Assembly (NCBI GenBank): GCA_015501585.1
Contig: JADNRY010000022.1
Location: forward strand, 310,001 to 374,000
Source: Rhodocollybia butyracea
Lineage: Eukaryota; Basidiomycota; Agaricomycetes; Agaricales; Omphalotaceae
Length of the DNA: 64,000 bases
Direction of reading: 5' to 3'
The translations under genes were made by a program, and so were the position numbers. Of the stretch, positions 35,807 through 48,826 are shown piece after piece. How positions within the stretch are numbered: the first letter of the stretch is position 1; each line of letters opens with the position of its first letter. Under the pieces are notes generated by a model. That model did no database searches and had not been told where the DNA came from. It worked only from the letters and a program-made list of their open reading frames with translations.

Positions 35807-37775
35807 CTAGTTCCCCGTAGAGTCCAAGGCCTTCAAGTGCACCTTCAACCACTCCGAAAATGTCCCTGGGCAGCTAGGCGGTTGAACGATCTCAAATTCT
35901 CCCGGTGTCACCTTGTGAAAGCAGAAAGATCGCCTGTCCCTCATAATCGCATGGATTTCTGGGAACTTGGCCACTCGTGTTGGAATCAGATTCCAATCAC
36001 CAAGAGGCTCACCTTGGAAGTACTCAAAATACGATCGTGGAGCAGAGATAATATCCTTAGGGATAGGAAGGTTTTGGGTATTGTATGCTTCACTGAGGCG
36101 CTGCATAGCAAGCTCACGCATCCGATCCTCATAAGCAGCGACATGCGGTTCAGTATCAAGAAGTGCCGCATCCCACTTGGCCTGATCAAAGAGCACAAAC
36201 GATTCATGCTCGGGGCGGTCAAATTGAGGGACATCCAAGAGAGCTTTAATCGTAGGGAATTGAGAAAACGTGGACCAAGAGGGAAAAAGTGGTTTATCTT
36301 GAAGTAGGAGTTGATAGGCTTGACGAACACTTGCCGATCGTTCATTTTGTCTGTGCCGCTGAATCGTCCAGCGCAGGACCATCTGGAGAGGACCTTCGAT
36401 TTTGGTCCAACCTAATTGAGTACGATGAATGAGAGGTATCCAATTTCTTTAGCAGAAAAAACTACCTGCTTTGGTAAGTTTCGTAGCATATGTCACTTGA
36501 GCTTCGCATTCCCAGTCTTTAGGAATTCTGTGAAGTATATGTTAATTTGCATAACCATGATATAAACATCTGATAGTACGTTGTTTCGGTCCATCCTTCT
36601 TCAAGGAGCTTCTGGTAGATTTGCGCCTTCCGAGCTTTCCAATTTTCTGTTTCTTTCTTGATCCGCTCTTCATCAACCTGACGTTTCTACTCTTCGATAG
36701 TCGCTACGTCCTGAGTTAAAGAATGTCAATTAGCCGGTTGCTTCGATAGTTCTGAATCGGTAGTCCTGAAGCATACCTCTTTAATTTGGTCTTTCAAAGC
36801 CTTTCTTTCTGCAACATAGGGGGCGATTTCCTCAGGCGGCAAGTCAATCAGCTTCTCTGAGATCTTGTCGATGCCTCTGGGCATTGGAGCACCTAGGAAA
36901 TGTTTAGCCACATGAGCGTACTCAGTAACTAGAGGCTGAGTCCTGACCACCGGACTGAAAATCTTTGGCACACTCTTCGGCATTTGCATGCAGTTTCTTA
37001 ATCATACCATCACGCTTGCGATGATCATAAGTCTTCCTGTGTATTATCTTTGTGAAAGGTTGCGCGTGTAAAGTGGATAAGTCAAACCAGTTATCCCTAC
37101 AGTCATAACCTTGCGCATGCGAGAAGGTCCAACTCGCTGTGATCCACTTTAGGATCGCCGCAGTCCTATGTTCAATCCGTCGTCAGCAGAGGATCCAAAT
37201 CGATAGGGAGTACCTACATGGCAGTGCTTGTCGAACAGTAGAATAAGGTATTTTCTCTCAGTCATGTCCGTGGCGTGCAAGGCAGGCATGCCAGCGCTGA
37301 TCCTCGACTTTTTCCATGTCGACTCTGAACTGGTCAAGATGAGCAGCTCACGAAGGTGGCTGACTTGCAAGCACATAACAAGAATTTCAGGGGCAACATG
37401 GCCAAGAATCTAGAGGAATGTTAGAGAGTTGTAAAGTTACACTTGGTCATATACCTCGTTTTGCATTTCCGGTGGAAGCGTTAACATACGCTCCAGAGAC
37501 CCCGCCTTTCTTCCTCGGAACTTAGTAGGACCATCTTTTTTCGAAGAAATAGCGGGTTTTCGTTTCTTAGACGGCCGAACCTCTAGGATAAACGAGATAA
37601 GACAAGGGCTAGGGCCAACAGTTTAAAACATACCAAGCTTCAACGTGTCTTTCTCGATTTCGCTTGTGGGTTTGGGCTCATAATTATCAACAGGAGCATC
37701 GTGATCGTCGTCACTCTGTTCCTCGTTGTAGTTCTTCCTAGCTTTACTGCGCTTGGGTCGTTCTTTCCCATTCAT
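35807..37775 (-). pseudogene. F-box gene copy B, disabled
   Basis: Same exon order as copy A: 37775..37634, 37582..37455, 37409..37218, 37165..~37092, then degraded exons down to the intact last exon region 36382..35807. The N-terminal exons are intact here and join in frame through the F-box (LTLPPEMQNEILGHVAPEIL). Lesions: a 5-bp loss in exon 4 creating TGA at 37105..37103 within the RLCTEC motif; a 4-bp insertion near 36940 in exon 5; and Trp to TAG at 36689..36687 in exon 6. The last exon stays open. Copies A and B thus carry lesions in different exons. Confidence 0.88.
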
Positions 37776-37860
37776 CCCGGAGGTTTTCCTTTCCTTTCCG
37801 GAAGAAAAAGACAGGAGCTATTATCCACGTATCATCCGGGCCGGTCAACTCTAGATCGCG

Positions 37861-38482
37861 TTAATAATAAAAGTAATTTTTTGTACCGTCGCCACTCGCC
37901 CTATAATGTACACTATGATACAGCAGACAGTCCAGCAATCTAATACTAGTACATCCAAAATTCTTTACGATTCTTTCACTGTATTGTGACTCCACGTCCG
38001 AGCGCTTCGTGAATTCTAATGTAATCCTGGGAGCGAGATATCCAAAAATATTAGTCGCTTGGGAACCTGTGGACATCGAGATCATGATGCTGACCTCGTC
38101 CTTTTCTGCACTCTTCTGTTGTAACACGTTGAGGGGTTGACTACCAAGGACTCAAAAATGTCTTACCGTGGCCTTAATCTCATCTGCTTTCTTTTCACTG
38201 AGAGATGTCGCCTTTTTCTCTGTGGCTTTCTTGGCACGACTCTCCTTCTCGGCCTCTTTAGTGCTCTGGATAGTGCAGGATGAGCGGTGAGCTCAAGTGG
38301 GCTGTGATCTCGGTCGTGAGTCTACTGACCTTTGGTGCTTTTGCATGGGGAATACTTCGTTTGGAGGAGAAGCATCTAGCAGAATTTACATCGAGCAGGA
38401 ATCGACACGGAGTAGTTGCCAGACGACTTTGAGAGAAAAGAGAGGTGCGAGAATATCGTGCCAATGTGGAGAAGGAAAGCAT
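37861..38482 (-). CDS. Protein with mitochondrial presequence, 3' end possibly replaced
   Basis: Exons 38482..38330, 38265..38167, 38115..37861; 168 aa. The N terminus is a strong mitochondrial targeting sequence (LSFSTLARYSRTSLFSQSR, Arg/Ser-rich, no acids in the first 25). It is followed by a Lys/Ala/Glu-rich segment (SLSEKKADEIKAT) like the linker of small mitochondrial HMG-box proteins. The expected DNA-binding domain does not follow. The last exon runs into sequence (gtaattttttgta, ctatgatacagcagac) that is also found upstream of F-box copy A, so the original 3' end may have been cut off when the F-box duplicate arrived. Divergent from mitochondrial uL10. Identity uncertain. Confidence 0.6.
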
Positions 38483-38889
38483 TTTGGAAGGAAGAAACCG
38501 AAGCAGGCTAGGAACCCAGCTTTTAAGTTGGTTCTAAACTTGAACTGATACATTGAATTCGAGGTCATCTGTCCCTTGAGGTCCAACGCCGAAGAAATCC
38601 CTCTTCAGAAGTTCTAGGTAGGGCCATCGCAGCCTGGATTCCGATGATACTTATATGGGTACGGCGGGAGAAGGTTGAAAAGGTATGATATATACCCTTG
38701 TCCGCAATAAGACCTATCAGATCACCATGAGGGGGTAAATCCCACATTTAGCTACTACTGCCCACGACCTTTGAACGTTTGAAAGCTGATTGTTGAGCTT
38801 GAACTTGATCATGATCAAGAGCCAGGATACTATAAGCGCCCGGCCTCGTCCTTCTCTTCGGGCCGAATTTCTAGACTTCATTTCGTCCC

Positions 38890-39760
38890 ATGTTTTCGTG
38901 CCGCGCCTCGTCCTCGAAGACTATCGCGGTAAGGCTTCCCAGACCTTCTACATCGCCGAAAACAACAACGCGTACATATGCCATCTCCTTAAAACCCGGC
39001 CAAATTCTCCCAGGGGAGAGATACCCTCGCGTTTTCCACGACAAAAAAACTCTTTCAGTATAACTGGTACACCAAAATCCTAAACTCCACCGACCGCGCT
39101 CCTCTCGTGTTCTTACACCGGGATGCTTTCACTGCCAACAGGCTAAAAAAACTCCGAAGGGATATACAGATCGCTTCTCAAAAGTTCTCGAAAAAGGCGG
39201 AGGATGCAGGGGAGGTTTTTGAACCACCGACACTGACTGTTGTACGGTCATCCATTTTCGGTGCTGCATTACGAGATTATTCGAATGTGAACCACGAAGA
39301 TATAGAGAAAATGATTGACGGTGTAGCCGGAGGATACGCTGTCCTTTCTCTTCCTGTTCTCGACCCGCCTCTCCTTGCCAGTATCATTCGAGCCATGGAG
39401 CGTAGTGTCCCTCCCCGTCCTCCGAAAACTGCAGAAGAAATTGCTAAGGAGCTGGAGGAGAAACTTGCTGATCCTGCTCAGCCCGGTCGCAGGATTAAGC
39501 GTCAGCGTCCTGTACTTGTGCCGGATTTGAAAGTTCTGGGAGCTTTGGTTGAGGGACAGGTGTTGTTGCCGGATAAACTAAAGGAGGTTTCAAAGTTCCC
39601 GACACTGGAGACACTCAGAGCACAGATTGTGGGCCTTTTGACTGCGCCTTCCGCACAGTTGGCGGCAGTCCTGAGCCAGGCAAGTGGCGGGCAGCTTGCA
39701 CGAACATTGGAAGGATTCCAGAAGGCTTTAGAGGAAGGGGAATCACCTCATGCTCCATAA
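38890..39760 (+). CDS. Mitochondrial ribosomal protein uL10m, with an apparent frameshift
   Basis: A large-subunit stalk-base protein of the mitoribosome. The ATG at 38890 begins a presequence (MFSCRASSSKTIAVRLPRPS) leading to GERYPRVFHDKK. Then the conserved YNWYTKILNSTDRAPLVFLH, LKKLRRDIQIA, LTVVRSSIFGAALRDYSN and LSLPVLDPPLLASIIRAM follow in a frame one base away. The switch falls on a run of seven A at 39043-39049; six A would join the frames perfectly. No intron of sensible size repairs it without discarding the conserved N-terminal part. Given the essential role, a sequencing homopolymer error is the simplest reading. The rest is intact to the stop at 39760. Confidence 0.85.
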
Positions 39761-39879
39761 TTCATAGATGTATAAGTATGTCTACTAGGCCATTATACAA
39801 ATGCATGATAACATTCCATTAATCTCTAAGCCTACAATACAGTCCCAAATGTTAGTTGATAAAATAAAGATACATCGCT

Positions 39880-41629
<1,750 letters not shown>

Positions 41630-41914
41630 CGCGTTCGAGAACAAAAGAGTGCGAAATTCACCAAGAACACGACGGGCAGGAAAGAATTTATAGTACACAA
41701 AAATGACATGACTTTTTAACCCTAAATTGGGAATTCGAGCGCTTAAACTATTGAATCGCGATCTATCCAGACTGGAGGCCTAAAGGCTGGAGCACTATTT
41801 TAATATAGAACTGGGTATGAGATATCCATATTTTAGCAAGCACCCGACAGCAAAAAATAATACAATAACTTCAATAAGCTAAGATGTGGCTAAGATACGA
41901 ATCGGAGATCATTG
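41630..41914. other. Spacer, no gene seen
   Basis: Promoter of ERG1 and 3' end of FIP1. Both genes are on the minus strand. AT-rich, no open frame of note. Confidence 0.5.
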
Positions 41915-44162
41915 TCAGCGCCTCTTAGGGCCTCTGACCTCGTCCAGGATAGGCGAGCCTCTCCTTTTCCTAAGAGGCAAAAAAATATGCATAAGAGTAA
42001 GTAAAACGGGCGTAAAAGATGGCAACTCACCGGCTAGAACTTCTCTCCTCTGGCTCAGCGGTGGGAGTACGATTACCTCCAACGCGATCTCCACCATAGT
42101 CCAGTCCGTCCACAGCAGGCGCATTTCCATCCCTGTCCTTGTATTTATTTTGATTTCGAGGACCAGTGGGGACATTTGGCGGAAGTGGTGATGCTGGTCG
42201 GGCAACCACAGGGGCTATTTCATCCTTAGCATCTGCTTCTGCTCAAACGAAAAGCTGAATGGGCATTACCTTCGCTACCGTACATCCCACCACGCCCTCG
42301 CCCTCTCGCTGGAAACCCACGTGCTCCACGCATTCCTGTACCAATACTTCCGCGCGCTCGATATGAAGGTGTAGGACCTCGCGAGCTTGGCACAGGCGGA
42401 ATATTTTGGGGAACTGGCCCCTCCATCCCCTGACCAGGGAATATCTGTGGCTGATCCTGTGCTGATGTAAGAAAAGAGGAAGAAAATTGTGACGATCGAT
42501 GCGAACCTGCATGGAGAATTCCGGCTGCATACCCATGTTCATCCCAGGACTAGAATTGAACCCATCCTGCATCATCCCTACAGGTCCACCACTCTGCTCC
42601 GGTGTCCCACTAGGTCCTATAGGGCCCTGTGCTGCCCCGTCCTGCATCATCATCCCTCTCTGGTCGACAGGCATCATCTGCTGGCCCATTCCTTGGCCCA
42701 TCACCATGTCACCGTTCATGCCTATTCCCATTCCGTTCATCATACCCATGTCCATCATAACACCTGGGTTCATCATACCCTGGCTAGGTGCTCCGTTCAT
42801 CATGGCAGTCGCACCAGTCATGACCATTTGGCGAAGCTCTGATGGTAATGCCGTGAGCTGCTCCTCTGGCATCGCTGAAAAGTTCTGGGATAATATAAAA
42901 AGATGTCCACAACTAGGGAAAAACATCCTTACTATAACATTCAATTTGAGTACATCGGCCAGCTCTCCAATATCTCTCCGCCTGTAGCAATATGCTTCCC
43001 AGGAGAGCTCATCGAACCCATAGTTGAACCAATCACTGATATCTGACCCAGCACGCCGCCATGGCCTGTCCGTCATTGCTCCCATATCTACCTCAAAGAT
43101 TGCACGACCATCGAGTACTCCTGGAACTGTTGGGTCAATTTCAGGATGAGAAGGAGGCGCCTTCACAGGCGGTAACGTAGAAGGATCGACTCCGTTGTCA
43201 AGAGAGATGTTCAAGTTGTTTGATGAGGTTGAGGCTTGACTTGCTGAGAGCGGAGCAGGCGTAGTCTGTGCGGAAGGAGGTACCTGAGCCGTTGGCACTT
43301 GAGCATGAAATGACGGTCCTGCGAGTGAAGGGTTGGTTTCCATTCGTTGAATGGGGGTGTACTCGGTTGTTAATGAGGGTTGAGGGACTACGCCAATTGA
43401 GAGACACTGTAAGCTATTTACAAGAAGGTGACACACCTTTGGCAGGTGTGGTTGTGGATGGTATCCGTGGCTGCTGAGGCCGTTGTTGTCTGGTATAATA
43501 CGCATGCTACAGAGCAGAATACCGGGTTTATGTCGCAAGTACTTACCGAAAGTCGAGGGAGCGCGCCGTAGGCTCCATGATGATTTCAATCTGTGCAAAA
43601 ATCCATCAAACATACAGTAGTCCGAAAAGAATCTTCAACCCACATCTTCTTCTTCGCTTTCATCTCCATCACCATCCCCATTCACTCCCACCTCGCCTTC
43701 TCCCTCTGCAGTCTCTTGAACATCGTCCGTCGCAGGTTCCGTGTTTAAATTATCGGAGGATTGCGCCGGTTCAGTAAGTTGTTGGGTAGCAGCGTTGGCG
43801 GCGGCGACAACGGCTTCTAGTTGTGAAACAATTCCGCTGGAGTCCAGAAGACTGTTCTCAACCGGTTGCCTAATGAAAAGGATAATCAAGTTTGGATGCG
43901 CCGGGAGATTTTACCATTGCAACAGACTCACGGTTGGGAGACTGAGGCTTCTTCACGCAGGAAAAAGAGAGAAAAGTCAAATAATGTTCATTTCTAAGCG
44001 CGAGAATACAGATAGAAGCGGATAAAACGATAACAAGAGTTCCTTCCGCCAACGAAGAAAGGTCCAACTGAAATCCTCACCGTGGGCTGTTGTTGGCGTT
44101 GAAGAGGTGCCGTAGAGGAGAAAATCGTCGTCTTCGTCATCCCTACAAGTAAAGTCAATCAT
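41915..44162 (-). CDS. FIP1: Fip1-like pre-mRNA polyadenylation factor
   Basis: A subunit of the cleavage/polyadenylation factor that bridges poly(A) polymerase. Exons include 44162..44081, a 19-nt microexon 43948..43930, 43869..43644, 43590..43547, the large Fip1 exon region ~43500..42950, then exons down to 41915. The acidic N terminus (DDEDDDFLLYG) precedes IEIIMEPTARSLDFR and the Fip1 motif (RPWRRAGSDISDWFNYGFDE, then SWEAYCYRRRDIGE). The C-terminal half is a long Met/Gly/Pro tract (MMNPGVMMDMGMM), an RGG-like part and a basic end (GSPILDEVRGPKRR). The exon join near 43547-43500 has two competing frames; a 49-bp intron at about 43437-43389 favours the YYTRQQRPQQPR frame, but the phase then does not match upstream. 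Confidence 0.9.
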
Positions 44163-44327
44163 AAATGAGGTGCACGAATAGAAGTATCACAAACATATTT
44201 TCAACGTCAAAGTCGGAAAACAAAAGAGAACGGATTAATTAGCGCCGGTTGTTGCTCCATTTCTCACGCACTCGATTGTGGTTCCTGCGAAGTAAGTACC
44301 TTAGTCCGAGGCTACTAGTACCGCTAT
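44163..44327. promoter_or_regulatory. Shared divergent promoter (FIP1 / TAP-like hydrolase)
   Basis: 165 bp between the two inferred ATGs. No TATA box is evident. The first FIP1 exon could begin further upstream in this interval. Confidence 0.45.
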
Positions 44328-46717
44328 ATGCTAAAGCTTTCTCCAAGGAGAATGAAGAATCATAATGCACCATTGACTTCTCGCTTACCAATATCCAAGC
44401 GTATCTTGATTACACTACTCGTCTTGATATCCGTCTTCGTGTTCAGTACGAATCGTCTCGTTGATTATAACGAAAATACTTTCTCGTTTGTTCGAGTGGA
44501 GACTCCTGGAAATTTCCACTGGCAAGAATGTATACCTTCAGTCGAAAATGTTGAGTGTGGAAGTATAGTGTCAGTGAAATCTTGCAGAATCCAAATCATG
44601 TATTCTGACTTCTGCTTTAGAGTCCCAAAAGATTACTTCAACCCTGACGCAGGTGTAGCTACGATTGCGCTGGCCAAATATAAGGCTAAGAAATCGCCCC
44701 GAAAAGGCTCTGTTTTCGTCAATCCTGGTACAATCACAGTGCAAGCTCGAAGTTCATCTGACTTTTAACACAGGTGGACCGGGTGGTCCTGGGGCTCTCT
44801 TTGTCATTGCTAGTGGTTCAAACCTTGCAAAAGTTATTGGAGATGAGTGGGACATTGTTGGATTTGATCCTAGAGGTATTGGCTCGACAAGGCAAGTATG
44901 TTTTGGAAATCCCTTTGCTCGTTGAATTAATGTGATACCATTTTTCAGGCCTGCTACTCGTTGTTTTTCTTCTCTTTTAGAAAATGCCGTTTTCTTTGCC
45001 AACACCGTAATTGAACAAGGTATTACTGTATCTTCGATCTCAAACTTATCGTCCGTGCTACTTTATGATGAGCTTGTCGAGCAACACCGCCAGTTCCTTG
45101 CTCTCAAACAAGCGCAAGCGGAACTTTGCAGGAAAAATATGGGGGATGAATTGAAGTACATGGGAACGGCAACAGTTGTAAGAGATATTGATTTTATGTC
45201 GAAAGCCCTTGAAGGCGAAGATACGAAAATGTATGTCCTTCTTGAGCTTGCCTTGCATATCAAGTATACTGATGCTTAATTTGTTTCAAGAAACTACTGG
45301 GGTGGATCGTATGGATCCATTCTTGGGGCTTACCTTGTTAATATGTCTGTATCTTGTGATCCGCGTGAAATCATTGTACTACAATTGACTTGCTCAGGCT
45401 TCCTCGTCGTATCGGATACGCAGTAATCGACGGGATTGCTGACCCCGTTAACTGGTCTAGTGATTGTTTGTCATTTGTGTCTTGTTCTGCGGTCTCATTC
45501 ATCGCTTCAGGTGAACCTTCGCACAAGTGGCCCATCAACTGGGTTTCGGATGCCGAAAAGACTTACAAACTTTTCCTCGAAGACTGCTCAAAGGTATAAC
45601 CTCGCGCTTCGATTTCTCTTATACTGCATGAATATGACCCATGTCTAGGCCGGACCTTCCTTGTGTCCGTTGACCAGATATAAGGATGAACCTTGGCAGA
45701 ACTTAGAACGTCGTTTTGAAGATTTCTTTGACGCTACCGCTCGCAAGCCAATTCCAGTACCGTTTGGCAATAGACCGGGATACTTGACTTCTGGAGGCGC
45801 TCGAGGTATGCATAAACATTGCATCAAAACCGGTTCAAACATGACTTTGCATAGGGTTTCTCGAGGTAGTTCTCCAGCGTCCAGCTGGGTGGCCGCTGGC
45901 TGCTGAAGTCTACTCATCCGCCATGGCTGGAAATGCAACACAACTCTACAATCTATTCATCTACCGTTTGCCTTTACCATATCGAGTGGATCTTACTCGT
46001 TTAGCTGTCACGTGCCTCGACTCTCCCCGCCCGGAATCACTTGAATCGTTCCCTACAGCAGAAAGCCTTACAGAACAGGGACTGAAAAGTCTGAGAGAAA
46101 TGTCACCACATTTCGGGTTGAGTACGGGCATAAGTGAACCAGACGGTGGATGTCAGTATTGGCCTGTGGATGGACCGGAAAGGTTTACAGGTCCGTGGAA
46201 CGCAACATTAGAGACGAAGATGTTGATTGTTAGCAATACGGTGAGTTGTTTTTTGCTGGGCGTGATAGCTCAACGTCCGTTAATGTTAACAGGCCGACCC
46301 GTAAGTACAAAAAGTCGACATTGTGGCTCATACTTAGAATTTTACGACTAGAATAACACCAATGTCTAGCGGGATACTTGTCAATTCCCTCATGCCTGAT
46401 TCATCTGTTCTTGTCATACAAGATGGTCCTGGTGTATGTCTTTCTTAATCTCCATAACATGCGCTGAAGCTTCTTTTCTAATATAGCACACCTCCTTCGC
46501 CATGCCTTCCCTTTGCACTGCGAAACTTCAACGAAGATATTTCGCGGGGGATATACCACAGAACGGAACACTGTGTCCAGTAGATGTAAAGACTTTCCCT
46601 GATGAAGACAGTGAACGATCTCTTCAGGCACTTTCCAGGGAAGATCAGGAATTGGTGGATGCATTGAAGGAGATCGGGGAAGGGTTGATGCACGCTAGGT
46701 TTGGGTTTCACGAATGA
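44328..46717 (+). CDS. Membrane-anchored alpha/beta hydrolase of the tripeptidyl-aminopeptidase (TAP) type
   Basis: ATG at 44328, stop at 46715-46717, with about a dozen introns. A single hydrophobic segment near residue 25 (ILITLLVLISVFVFS) after basic residues suggests a type II signal anchor. FRVPKDYFNP and GGPGGPG (oxyanion loop) are followed by EWDIVGFDPRGIGST. The catalytic triad is visible: Ser in NYWGGSYGSILG (about 45295-45335), Asp in SNTADPITP and His in QDGPGHTSFAMP. The Asp codon lies in an 8-nt exon, 46293-46300, between a 52-bp and a 51-bp intron; phases match (ACG | GCC GAC CC | A ATA). The C-terminal TAP-like domain has a CPVDVKTFPDE element. It probably releases N-terminal peptides or acts as an esterase outside the cell; substrate unknown. 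Confidence 0.9.
46293..46300 (+). other. 8-nt microexon carrying the catalytic Asp
   Basis: GCCGACCC is bounded by AACAG on the left and GTAAGT on the right. Skipping it would delete Ala-Asp and shift the frame, losing the triad Asp and the conserved ADPITP. Confidence 0.8.
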
Positions 46718-48826
46718 GCTTTGACTCTTTTATACCCAGGAGACATAGTGTGAGCGGGATCATAATCTCACAAACATTTCTTATGCTGTGCTATTCCCAG
46801 TTGGTGGATAAACTAAATTTATTCTGAGCTTACCAGTAAAAGAAGGATGAGAATGCGAACGCGTAACAAGCTGCAGCGACATTGACAAGTCTTATAGCAA
46901 ATACAATCACAAAAAAAGGCCTAGAGAGGTCATAGGCTTTATTAGATTGACGTAGACACGGTAGAAAAAGTCTTTTTGCTGTTTTTTTCGTCCTCGATGG
47001 GCAGTGAGAAAGAAATAAGCGCGCATATTTTTTTTTTTACGTTTTCCGCAGAATTATGAAAAGTGCAATAACAACCGAATCATGCGAACTTTCACCGAAA
47101 ACGATTGAAATTGTTTGTCCCAACACTACGAGTACTAAGTATATAGATCTAATAAGATCCACGCAACGCACTCAACTCTACGCAGGACTGATCAACTCAA
47201 GCTCCTTGGTATCCCACCAAGACTCAAAACGAGGCACAATGGCAAGGCGCTCAAGCTACTTGATATTCCACAAACGTAACAGCCTTCGAGTGTAGGGAGT
47301 TCACTGAAGCCTTGACTTGGTTTGTGGGTATGAAACAGAAAAGAAACAGCTCAACATGTACACGTTCAAAGAAATAATCGAAAGATAAGATATAGGATTA
47401 GCTTTATTAGGTTAGACAACTACCAAATTGAGAAACCCCAATCTAGGGTTAGGACTATCGACCGACGAAAAAAAAAAAAAAAAGAGCCCACCCAGCCAGA
47501 GTGGCCGATGTGGGACAGGGAAATATTGAGACGGTGCATAAGCCTGAGCCTATACAACCCGTAGACACCCTTTGTATGGACAAGGTCGCCGTGCTATGAA
47601 GAGTCTCCACGGCCCACAGACCCGGGTACGTGAAGGGGCCTATGCCATCAAGGTAAGTATGAGTTGTTCATAAGTCTGCAAGCTGGTTTTATACCGTTGG
47701 AAGGTGCGCACGGACCAGCTGTCATTTTGGCGGTCACGTTTATAGGTGAAGTGAACCGAACCTCAAGTTTCTTAGACCAGTGAATAGGGCCTTCACTGGC
47801 ACTTGTGGTCACTCGACGTGCGCATAACGAAACGTGTAAGCTAAATCATCGATGGATTGACATTATTACTACATGGAGAGAAGGCTGCCACCTCACATTT
47901 TGTACGCGAATGAACAGGAATGAACTAATTTAAGAAATTCAAGGATAGTTTAGGAAGACGTATATAACAGAAGGTAATTAAGAATATGTACAAAAAAGCA
48001 TATATACGTTAGAGTTGTATAGACATGGTATGATTAATGATTCACAGGTATCGGAGAGGTATCGGGAAGATGACAATGACTCAAAATATATAGGGATCCA
48101 GCGAAATAGACACGGAACAAAAGGCACCGGAACGGAAAAGCGACGGTGGGCCACATATACTAATGCTGAGGTGGCTAATCTTCCTTGTAACACCAGTGTT
48201 AATTTGGAGAGCTACGAGAAGTTCCGAACAATGGAGTATCGATATGGATAAATAAACCCATCGAGTCTCGACCGTATGTGTCGGAACAAGGTCAGGAAGG
48301 AAAATAGTCGACCCGTAGTGTGTACAAGGTGCATGCACTGATGTAGGCAATGATACCCGTCCCGGACATGACAGCAGACATATCATGACAGGCTTTGACA
48401 GCTCCTGCACATACGGGGAGCCCCAATCAAGCGAAAAAGCTGGCCAGTCAGTACTAGATCGAAAAACAACAAGTTGCCATCGAACTCCAGGTGTTATTGG
48501 AAATGGTTTGATTTGATTCCATCAAGCTTGCGCCAAATTCTCCTCCCTGGTGACGAAAGAGCTAATTGCGAAAAGAAACAGCGTTGAGACCAGGCGTATG
48601 GCCAGGAAGACTTGGAGTCTTGTGCATCCTGCCAGAGCACGACCGCGAAAATATTTCCCTCCTCGCGGCGCCCTCGTACCAATTCCCGGCTGATCTAGAG
48701 CTCGAAATGTCTAACATAGCCTATCGCTCGATGACCATGCGGAGTGATGATAACAGTAACTTCTTCTTTCTTCTTTCTTCTTCTTCAGTTCCTTCGTCCC
48801 CAGGCGCGACATCCTCCCATGACAGA
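46718..48826. other. Gene-free region with a dispersed repeat
   Basis: Contains the ~0.64-kb repeat copy at about 47105-47750 and otherwise AT-rich sequence with no supported gene. Short open frames at 47978-48410 are mirror images without domains. Confidence 0.55.
47105..47750 (+). repeat. Dispersed noncoding repeat, copy 1 (possible solo LTR)
   Basis: The reverse complement recurs at about 57790-58412. Identical stretches include accctttgtatggacaaggt, gggacagggaaatattgaga and gagcccacccagccagagtg. The left edge is tgtttgtcccaacactacg, where both copies diverge abruptly; the right edge fades near 47750. A poly-A run lies at 47467-47483. No protein frame is seen. The TG start and the size fit a solo LTR, but no target-site duplication could be confirmed. 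Confidence 0.85.

Noticed and set aside
41630..41698. Extra N-terminal residues for squalene epoxidase
   Set aside because: That extension begins at GTG; the first ATG is at 41629 and precedes the conserved FAD motif by the usual distance.
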